A stretch of DNA of 5,851 nucleotides from Armatimonadota bacterium (lineage in GTDB: Bacteria; Armatimonadota; Fimbriimonadia; Fimbriimonadales; Fimbriimonadaceae), in contig JAEYWW010000262.1 in the NCBI GenBank assembly GCA_023428805.1, positions 1-5,851 of the forward strand. Direction: 5' to 3'. The notes beneath the pieces were generated by a model that was not told the origin of the DNA, searched no databases, and saw nothing but the letters and a program-made list of their open reading frames with translations. Below are positions 1-5,851 of the stretch, piece by piece (positions within the stretch are counted from its first letter, which is position 1; the number at the start of each line of letters is the position of its first letter). The position numbers and the translations under genes were made by a program.

Positions 1-1502
<1,502 letters not shown>

Positions 1503-1584
1503 GCGCGATTCCGAGGGTGTGCCCCTAGATTACCTAGAGTAAGAATCGGCAACCGGGCGGCGATTCGCAGAGTAATCTTAGCTA
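1503..1584. promoter_or_regulatory. Divergent spacer between aconitase and lipoprotein genes
   Basis: These 82 bases separate two divergent start codons and must hold at least part of both promoters and leaders. An inverted repeat GAATCG-N12-CGATTC lies at 1543-1566, and a further CGATTC occurs at 1506-1511. A short CTAG-N5-CTAG element sits at about 1525-1537. No convincing -35/-10 pair or strong Shine-Dalgarno was found for either gene, so the role of the repeats is only inferred. Confidence 0.35.
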
Positions 1585-2079
1585 GTGAAAATCCTGTCTG
1601 CGGTTGTGCTTTTCGGGATTTCCACCTGCTTGACAGGGTGTGCGGCAAAACCCACACACGACAAGCTCATTGGAACTTGGCTTGAGGACGACCCTTGGTT
1701 GATGAAAGAGGGAGTGCGCGTAAGCGGCCAGCTTATCAGCAATTCATTCTGGGAGTTCAGAGAAGATGGCAGCTGGTATCGAGTCCATAGATTTTCAAAG
1801 CCTGAGCGAGAGCATTATATCATTATGCGTGGCACTTGGAAACGAGAGGAGGAGAAAGTGTACATTCAGGAGGAATGGTATAACAATGTTGGCATAAGAG
1901 GAAATGTCCGACCAATTTCGAAACCATCAAGCAACTCCCTGACAATGACCATCGTCAATCTTACTGATTCAAATTTATGGTTGAAAGATCAGTTTAGTGT
2001 TCGCTTTACGAAAGGTGATTACCCAGAAGGAGTCGATGCGGCAGTGCTCGAAAACCTGTCGGATATCCCAACATTATGA
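1585..2079 (+). CDS. Small predicted lipoprotein with lipocalin-like pattern
   Basis: Function unknown. The 164-residue product starts with a short signal peptide (Lys2, hydrophobic 3-17) and a lipobox L16-T-G-C19, so it should be exported, lipid-modified at Cys19 and membrane-anchored. The mature part has the GTW (30-32), EFREDGSW (57-64), RGTW (82-85) rhythm of small lipocalin-like beta-barrel domains; this is pattern recognition, not a database match. It ends in a G-x-x-P-E-x-x-D-A motif (144-152). The start is GTG at 1585, chosen because it gives a well-formed signal peptide; no strong ribosome site precedes it. The stop overlaps the ATG of the next gene (ATGA), so the two are probably co-translated. 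Base composition is clearly AT-richer than the aconitase and Fic genes, suggesting acquisition by transfer or a different history. It could also be an unrelated small beta-rich envelope protein. Confidence 0.8.
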   Translation: MKILSAVVLFGISTCLTGCAAKPTHDKLIGTWLEDDPWLMKEGVRVSGQLISNSFWEFREDGSWYRVHRFSKPEREHYIIMRGTWKREEEKVYIQEEWYNNVGIRGNVRPISKPSSNSLTMTIVNLTDSNLWLKDQFSVRFTKGDYPEGVDAAVLENLSDIPTL

Positions 2080-2564
2080 AAGTCCAACTTGCTTCCTTGC
2101 CCTGCGTAAGATTAGCCATTTTGAGTACAATCGGATATCAAAATCATACTCAAAACAGCAAAGCTGTTGGCATCTGGCTCAATAATCAGGACACATTCAT
2201 TGACGGTGTCGACTCTGACAAGAATCACAAAACTTTGTTCTTCATGGAATTTAAAGCTGACGGAACATCCAAGTCAGTCTATTATCAATTTCAAAAGGAC
2301 TCATATACGTGCCTCATTATTCCAGGAAAGTGGAGTATTCAAGACAATGTGCTTTCGCTGGATCAGACAGAGGACAGCAGATTGATCACAGAGAAGGGGA
2401 CGGAATCAATCCCAGGAGAAATAAGCGCCATGCAGCATAAAATTCAAAAACTAACCGAGACCGAGTTTGTCTTTGACGTTATGTCACAACCAGACAAGCG
2501 GATGATCTGGAAGAAAGGCACCATCCCTCCAGAATTCGATGCTGATCATTGGAAAGACCGTTGA
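2076..2564 (+). CDS. Paralog of the preceding lipoprotein, with lipobox cysteine replaced by tyrosine
   Basis: Function unknown; 162 residues, translationally coupled to the upstream gene by a 4-base overlap. It shares that gene's layout: GIW (32-34) against GTW (30-32), EFKADGTS (58-65) against EFREDGSW, PGKW (83-86) against RGTW, and a closing GTIPPEFDA (148-156) against GDYPEGVDA. The distance from the lipobox cysteine to the first GTW in gene 1 (Cys19 to Gly30, 11 residues) is exactly matched from Tyr21 to Gly32 here. Tyr21 (TAT, 2136-2138) therefore sits where the lipid-carrying Cys would be, one base from TGT. The hydrophobic segment also contains Pro9 and Arg12, so export may be impaired or it may follow another route. 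Its 3' end overlaps the convergent fic gene by 19 bases. It is AT-rich like its partner. A sequencing error at the Tyr codon cannot be excluded. Confidence 0.75.
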   Translation: MKVQLASLPCVRLAILSTIGYQNHTQNSKAVGIWLNNQDTFIDGVDSDKNHKTLFFMEFKADGTSKSVYYQFQKDSYTCLIIPGKWSIQDNVLSLDQTEDSRLITEKGTESIPGEISAMQHKIQKLTETEFVFDVMSQPDKRMIWKKGTIPPEFDADHWKDR

Positions 2565-3655
2565 CTCGTATTTTCGGCCAGCAGATACCTCGCTCCCTTC
2601 TTCTCACCCACTCGACGCAACGCCCCCCACTCCACCAGCTCCCCTAAGTCCCGCGTCGCCGTTGCGGGCGAAGCGCCTGTGATTTTCATGTAGTTCGCGG
2701 CGGACAAGCCGCCTTGAAAGCCGGTCGGACCTTCGCGGAAGATTCGCAGCAACGCCTTCTCCTGACGAACATTCAATCGGCCCCGGAGTGAGTTGAGAAC
2801 CCGCGCCTTCTGCACCACAAACTCAATCCAGGCAAGGCTGCGATGCTGGGCCGCGATCACGGTTTCGCCGAACCAGACCAGCCAACGGGTGGCGTCCAGC
2901 CCCTGGCTCGCCTTCTCAAGTTCGGCGTAGTATTGTCTCCGACGCGACTCAATTTCACTGGACAGCAGGATTCCCACCGGCTCTCCAATGCCCTGGTTCA
3001 ACGCCTTTTCGCTGATCGCCCTTCCGATCCGTCCATTGCCGTCTTCATAAGGGTGGATGGACTCGAAATGCAGGTGCGCTATCCCGGCGCGGGAGAGGGG
3101 TTTGACGGCCTGCTCCGACGCGTTGAACCAAGCCACAAAGACCTCCATTTCGCCGCGAACTTGCGCGGAAGGCACGGCCTCGAAGTGGACTTTCGGGCGA
3201 GACAATGAGCCGGAGACGATCTGCATCGGATCGGGATGAATGCGATACCGGCCCGCACTCACATCAAACCGCCCGGACATCAGCGCCTCATGCCAAGCGT
3301 GCAGACGGGATTCGTCCAACTGATCTGCAAATGTCCGACGCACATCCACCGTCATGCGGCTGATCCCCACTTCCGCCGGAGTCGCTCGGCTGGACCCCGC
3401 ATCCAATCCGAGCAGGCCCCGAATGGAGGACTGCACACTCGACCGGGTTAGGATCTCTCCCTCGATGAGCGAAGTGTCCATGGCTTCTGAGGTCAGCAGA
3501 TCGGCTTCAAGATTGGCGCGATCTTCGGAATCCATATAGCGCAGGACACCCGCCAGCATCCCGCCGAGCTTGAGAAACTCGGCTTCCAGCCTCGCGATTT
3601 CCTGATCGTCCCAATGGAAGCGAGGCCATTGTGGATGCAGCCAATTCCAGAGCAT
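2546..3655 (-). CDS. Fic-family protein adenylyltransferase (AMPylator), DUF4172-type N-terminus
   Basis: Fic proteins transfer AMP (or another nucleotide-derived group) from a nucleotide to a hydroxyl side chain of a target protein; the target here is unknown. The 369-residue product has the full active-site motif HPYEDGNGRIGR at 201-212: catalytic His201, Asp205 for the metal, and Asn207, Arg209 and Arg212 for phosphate. The N-terminal part (MLWNWLHPQWPRFHWD, then SLIEGEIL and VQSSIRGLLGL) matches the layout of Fic proteins with a DUF4172 domain. T61-x-x-x-E65-G66 fits the inhibitory [S/T]xxxE[G/N] helix, as in class II Fic enzymes, where the Glu blocks productive ATP binding. A probable target-binding flap lies around 135-165. 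The C-terminal 290-360 resembles a winged helix (ITGASPATATRDLGELVEWGALRRVG), so DNA binding or autoregulation is plausible. ATG at 3655 gives the family N-terminus. It lies 57 bases downstream of the oxidoreductase on the same strand, behind two dyads. Confidence 0.95.
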   Translation of the reverse strand: MLWNWLHPQWPRFHWDDQEIARLEAEFLKLGGMLAGVLRYMDSEDRANLEADLLTSEAMDTSLIEGEILTRSSVQSSIRGLLGLDAGSSRATPAEVGISRMTVDVRRTFADQLDESRLHAWHEALMSGRFDVSAGRYRIHPDPMQIVSGSLSRPKVHFEAVPSAQVRGEMEVFVAWFNASEQAVKPLSRAGIAHLHFESIHPYEDGNGRIGRAISEKALNQGIGEPVGILLSSEIESRRRQYYAELEKASQGLDATRWLVWFGETVIAAQHRSLAWIEFVVQKARVLNSLRGRLNVRQEKALLRIFREGPTGFQGGLSAANYMKITGASPATATRDLGELVEWGALRRVGEKKGARYLLAENTSQRSFQ

Positions 3656-3681
3656 GAGGGATATACTCTCTTATATTCCTC
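3656..3681. promoter_or_regulatory. Inverted repeat abutting the fic start codon
   Basis: Arms GAGGGATATA (3656-3665) and TATATTCCTC (3672-3681) pair at 9 of 10 positions around the 6-base spacer CTCTCT. On the fic (minus) strand the element ends on the base just before the ATG. As DNA it could be an operator for a repressor, possibly the Fic winged-helix region itself. As RNA it would form a hairpin with purine-rich AGAGAG in the loop about 10 bases before AUG, the only Shine-Dalgarno-like stretch at normal spacing. The function is inferred; the symmetry is directly visible. Confidence 0.55.
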
Positions 3682-3683
3682 AA

Positions 3684-3707
3684 TTATCGCTTATTTTTGA
3701 GCGATAA
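3684..3707. promoter_or_regulatory. Perfect 8-base inverted repeat in the oxidoreductase-fic spacer
   Basis: TTATCGCT (3684-3691) and AGCGATAA (3700-3707) are exact reverse complements around the 8-base spacer TATTTTTG. The repeat is two bases from the dyad at the fic start and lies just after the oxidoreductase's terminal TGA. On the fic strand it contains GATAAT, a possible -10 box, but no good -35 box sits 16-18 bases before it. An operator over the fic promoter is the best reading. A terminator for the oxidoreductase is less likely, because the stem is AT-rich and no run of T follows. Confidence 0.5.
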
Positions 3708-3712
3708 AGAGA

Positions 3713-4684
3713 TCAGGCACTCACCGGGGCACCTGTTTCCGCCGATTTCCATGCCATTTCCGTCAAGCGGATCGTCGCGAGGCCGCATTCGAAGGGGGAC
3801 ATGACTTCGGCTTCGCCTCGGATGGCGGCGACGAAATTGGCGTCGGGCGTGTCGGCTTTGGGCCATTGGTCGATGGTGGTGCGGCGGCCCGTGCGGTCGT
3901 GGATGGTGAGGGTTTCGTCTTGGAGGAAGACAATTCCTTCTTCGAACCAGAAGGCGTGACGCTACTGCCACATGGGGGCGTCCCCGATGATCGTGAGACT
4001 GCCGAGCGCGCCGTTGTCAAATTCGACATTCACCACCGAGTTGATGTCCACATCGGACCCGCGGTTGTCCATGAATGCCGATACTCGCGCGGGGTGAAGA
4101 TCAGTCGCCCAGAGCAGGATGTCGATCATGTGGCTGCCGGAATCATTGATCTGCCCGCCGCCCGATTCTTCGGGCACCTGCCGCCAGGTTCCGCTCGTCG
4201 CCCGCAGCCAGTCCTGGGAGAGATGGGAGTTGAACATGAGCAGCTTTCCCAGCCGCCCTTCCGAACAGATGGCGCGAAGCTCTCTGAAGATGCCGAGGCC
4301 GTGCCGCTGATAGGACACCATGCCGACCTTGCCGGCGGCATCCCGGGCGCGAATGCACCGCTCGCAGTCGGCAATGGTCGTCGAAAGCGGTTTCTCTACC
4401 AGAACATGCGCCCCCGCAGCGAAGCTCTTCTCAACCTGCCAGACGTGCTGGGTGTGCGGCGTCATGATGCAGACCGCGTCGGGCTCCAGGCTCAACCCCT
4501 GGTCAAACCCCTCGAAGGCGGGCACATCCATCAGGCTCGGATGAGCCTCGCGAGTGCGATGAATCTGGCTTGTGTCGGGGTCGGCCAAGCCGACAACTTT
4601 GACTCCGTGAAGAGGCAGAAGGTTGCCCAGGCGATACCGGGCGAATCCTCCGGTTCCAACGATCAGAAAGCGGATGGGCGACAT
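3713..4684 (-). pseudogene. Gfo/Idh/MocA-family oxidoreductase, interrupted by in-frame TAG at codon 241
   Basis: These NAD(P)-dependent dehydrogenases act mostly on sugars, inositols and related polyols; the substrate here cannot be told. The N-terminal Rossmann fold is seen in FLIVGTGGFA (6-15) and LADPD (33-37), followed by TPHTQH (75-80), the family's EKP at 97-99, and a likely active-site stretch GGGQINDSGSHMID (175-188) with Asp181 and His185. The frame is stopped by TAG at 3964-3962, after WQ240, then continues open for 82 more codons to TGA at 3715-3713. The continuation has typical C-terminal features: AFWFEEGIVFLQ, then ANFVAAIRGEAEVMSPFECG. Read through, the length is 323 residues, normal for the family; stopped, it is 240 and lacks the end of the C-terminal sheet. 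CAG to TAG is one possible origin. This is either a recent nonsense mutation, a sequencing error, or suppressed in vivo. ATG at 4684 lies directly before the Rossmann strand; its ribosome site is weak. Confidence 0.85.
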
Positions 4685-4690
4685 GACGCA

Positions 4691-4702
4691 ATCTTACAAG
4701 AT
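4691..4702. repeat. Short palindrome ATCTT-AC-AAGAT near the oxidoreductase start
   Basis: Five-base arms separated by two bases lie 7 bases upstream of the oxidoreductase ATG. The symmetry is exact but short, so chance is possible; if real, its position over the ribosome-site region suggests an operator. Confidence 0.3.
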
Positions 4703-4743
4703 TTGGGACTGTCGGCGCGACTTTTCCACATCCTCAGGCTGCC

Positions 4744-4765
4744 GAAAAATACCTGGCAATTTTTC
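4744..4765. repeat. Dyad GAAAAAT-N8-ATTTTTC mid-spacer
   Basis: Exact 7-base arms (4744-4750 and 4759-4765) surround ACCTGGCA, in the middle of the divergent spacer. Position and AT-rich arms fit an operator acting on either gene. No regulator gene lies next to it and no family consensus is recognised. Confidence 0.35.
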
Positions 4766-4805
4766 TTGGAAATCAGATCGACGGAAGCGGAAGAACTTGC
4801 TTACC

Positions 4806-4825
4806 ACGAGGCTTGGGCGCCTCGT
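4806..4825 (+). promoter_or_regulatory. GC-rich hairpin just before the protease ribosome site
   Basis: ACGAGGC (4806-4812) and GCCTCGT (4819-4825) are exact reverse complements around TTGGGC. The stem ends one base before the Shine-Dalgarno sequence. No T-run follows, so it is not a classic terminator; in the protease mRNA it would be a stable 5' leader hairpin that could affect ribosome access or mRNA stability. Confidence 0.4.
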
Positions 4826-4826
4826 T

Positions 4827-4834
4827 GGAGGGAA
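4827..4834 (+). promoter_or_regulatory. Ribosome binding site that fixes the protease start
   Basis: GGAGGGAA lies 7 bases before the ATG at 4842. It is the strongest Shine-Dalgarno in the window and decides in favour of this ATG over the in-frame upstream ATG at 4623. Confidence 0.75.
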
Positions 4835-4841
4835 GTCAACA

Positions 4842-5552
4842 ATGCAAATCCGCAAACTCTTCGCCATCGCGATCATGGGCCTGATCGCCGCGACATCCAG
4901 CGCCATCGACACTCTTCCGCTGATCCAGACAAAGGTCATGCGCGATCTTCAGAAGGCGGAGAGATTCCTGAACCAGGGCGAATTTGAGAAAGCGGCCGTC
5001 TACGCCAGCCTCTACTCCGGAGACGAACTCACCGTGCGGGTTGACCAAACCTCCCTCCCGATCGGATACGAAGCCGAGTGCCGGAGCGCGCTGAATGACG
5101 CGATGAAGATGTGGGAGTACGAGTCGAACGGTCGTGTCCGCTTCCGACTCGTCGAGAGCGGCCCTGCGATGGTTCGCCTCAAGTTCACCGACAGCCTCTA
5201 CGTCGGCGGCAGCCTGGCCGCAGGGCGCGCGACTTGGAGCCGCAACGTGGTGGATTGGGGATTCGGCCAGATCACCCGCGAAGTGAGCGCGCGGGTCGAA
5301 GTCCGATGGAAGGGCACGGATGGACAAAACCACTCACCTGCGGCGATGCGCCACACTCTCGCCCATGAACTCGGGCATGTGATCGGATTGGACGACAACC
5401 CGGCAGGCGGAATCATGGGTCCCCTCAACGCACAAAACCCTGAGACTTCCCTTTCCTCCCAGGAAGAAAGCGCCTTGACGGGACTGCTGTCTGCCTCCGA
5501 AGACCTGTTTGCCCGAGCTCAGGTCACCGCCCGCCTCAAGATGCAGCGCTGA
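4842..5552 (+). CDS. Secreted matrixin-like (metzincin) zinc metalloprotease
   Basis: Predicted exported endopeptidase of 236 residues. The N-terminus is a Sec signal peptide: Arg4-Lys5, a hydrophobic core at 6-17, and cleavage likely after Ala21 (TSSA). A helical region follows (31-50, RDLQKAERFLNQGEFEKAAVYASL). Then comes a matrixin-type start, ALNDAMKMWEYESNGRVRFRLVE, a helix followed by the first strand. The zinc site is HELGHVIGLDD: His175, catalytic Glu176, His179, Gly182, with Asp185 where most matrixins have the third His. An HExxHxxGxxD pattern is known from snapalysin-type enzymes. IMGP (191-194) provides the Met-turn (Met192), 7 residues after Asp185. There is no obvious long propeptide or cysteine switch, and no C-terminal anchor or added domain. 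The substrate is unknown. The next gene starts 20 bases after its TGA, suggesting an operon. Confidence 0.9.
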   Translation: MQIRKLFAIAIMGLIAATSSAIDTLPLIQTKVMRDLQKAERFLNQGEFEKAAVYASLYSGDELTVRVDQTSLPIGYEAECRSALNDAMKMWEYESNGRVRFRLVESGPAMVRLKFTDSLYVGGSLAAGRATWSRNVVDWGFGQITREVSARVEVRWKGTDGQNHSPAAMRHTLAHELGHVIGLDDNPAGGIMGPLNAQNPETSLSSQEESALTGLLSASEDLFARAQVTARLKMQR

Positions 5553-5572
5553 CGCTATACTCCCAGGTTCGA

Positions 5573-5851
5573 ATGAAGCTGGGAAGCGTTCTCGGGTGGA
5601 CAGTCGGAACAGGCGCGGGATTGCTGGCCTACGGTTCGCTTGTTGAAACCCAACGGCTCGAACTCACCCGAACGACACTTCATCTGCCCCGCTGGCCAGA
5701 GAGCCTGCGGGGTTTTCGCATCGGCCTGATCGCCGATCTGCACCTGCGCCCTGGACGAACGGTTGATCTCTGCCGAAGAGCGATCAACATGCTGATCGCG
5801 GAAGACCCTGATGTCGTGGTCATCGCGGGGGATTTTGTGGAGGGATGGGAC
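5573..5851 (+). CDS. Metallophosphoesterase, YkuE/YaeI-like (N-terminal 93 residues, cut by window edge)
   Basis: Calcineurin-like phosphoesterases use two metal ions to hydrolyse phosphoester or pyrophosphate bonds; YkuE/YaeI-like members are membrane-associated. The N-terminus has a hydrophobic segment (about 4-20, VLGWTVGTGAGLLAYGS), either an anchor or an uncleaved signal. A short strand region and LRGFRIGLIADLHL follow, in which Asp55-x-His57 is the first metal-binding motif. VVVIAGDFVEG (81-91) carries the second motif, Gly86-Asp87. Later motifs (GNH, GHxH) lie beyond the window, so activity cannot be judged. ATG at 5573 is 20 bases past the protease stop, with only a weak AGG before it. 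The subfamily is a pattern-based guess. Confidence 0.85.
   Translation, partial: MKLGSVLGWTVGTGAGLLAYGSLVETQRLELTRTTLHLPRWPESLRGFRIGLIADLHLRPGRTVDLCRRAINMLIAEDPDVVVIAGDFVEGWD

Larger units (their letters stand above)
4685..4841. promoter_or_regulatory. Divergent spacer between oxidoreductase and metalloprotease
   Basis: These 157 bases should carry both promoters. No clear -35/-10 pair could be assigned on either strand. The region holds three short dyads (listed separately) and the protease's ribosome site. An upstream extension of the protease frame runs through here from 4623, but its translation is basic and low-complexity and places the signal peptide internally, so it was not taken as coding. 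Confidence 0.45.

Noticed and set aside
2076..2105. Cys10 of the second paralog as a lipobox cysteine
   Set aside because: The residue before it is proline and the hydrophobic stretch before it is too short; the alignment with the first paralog places the site at residue 21.
3684..3707. Rho-independent terminator for the oxidoreductase
   Set aside because: The stem is mostly AT and is followed by TTGAGG rather than a T-run on the minus strand.
3962..4684. The 240-residue oxidoreductase as a complete short enzyme
   Set aside because: The same frame continues with recognisable C-terminal family sequence to a normal length, so the TAG is an interruption and not a natural end.
4623..4841. N-terminal extension of the protease to the upstream in-frame ATG
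   Set aside because: It would bury a good signal peptide after 73 basic, disordered residues and overlap the divergent oxidoreductase start; the strong ribosome site points to 4842.
3866..4987. Plus-strand open frame of 373 codons across the oxidoreductase and into the protease
   Set aside because: It is antisense to the oxidoreductase, whose motifs are clear, and overlaps the protease signal peptide in a different frame. No motif or ribosome site was seen.
4836..5333. Minus-strand open frame of 165 codons over the protease
   Set aside because: Antisense to the protease with its clear signal peptide and zinc motif; no independent coding evidence.

Overview
The window is bacterial DNA: protein-coding throughout, with short spacers, a lipoprotein signal, translational coupling and Sec-type signal peptides. 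Most of it is GC-rich (a hand count of bases 841-900 gives about 70 % G+C). One stretch, about 1585-2565, is clearly AT-richer (bases 1741-1800 give about 42 %). The lineage cannot be fixed from the sequence. An AcnA-type aconitase, a Gfo/Idh/MocA sugar-type oxidoreductase and a secreted metzincin protease together would fit Verrucomicrobiota, Armatimonadota or a similar Gram-negative-type group. That is a weak inference.

Layout. (1) 1-1502, minus: the first 500 residues of an AcnA/IRP-type aconitase, cut by the window edge just after its last cluster cysteine. (2) 1503-1584: short divergent spacer with a small inverted repeat. (3) 1585-2564, plus: two small paralogous secreted proteins with a lipocalin-like pattern, joined by a 4-base ATGA overlap. 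The first has a lipobox; in the second, the residue aligned to the lipid-carrying cysteine is tyrosine. (4) 2546-3655, minus: a complete Fic-family AMP-transferase with an N-terminal inhibitory motif and a C-terminal winged-helix-like region. Its end overlaps the second paralog tail to tail. (5) 3656-3712: AT-rich spacer holding two back-to-back dyads right at the fic start. (6) 3713-4684, minus: a Gfo/Idh/MocA oxidoreductase of 324 codons, broken by an in-frame TAG at codon 241. (7) 4685-4841: divergent spacer with three dyads and a good Shine-Dalgarno site. (8) 4842-5552, plus: a small secreted metzincin-like protease with Asp in place of the usual third His ligand. (9) 5573-5851, plus: the start of a membrane-anchored metallophosphoesterase, 20 bases behind the protease and probably in its operon.

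The genes do not form an obvious single pathway: aconitase is core metabolism and the rest looks accessory. No RNA genes, CRISPR array, insertion sequence or attachment site was seen. The observations most worth a second look are the amber-interrupted oxidoreductase whose downstream part is still intact, the Cys-to-Tyr lipobox change in a coupled paralog, the double dyad covering the fic start, and the Asp-ligand protease.
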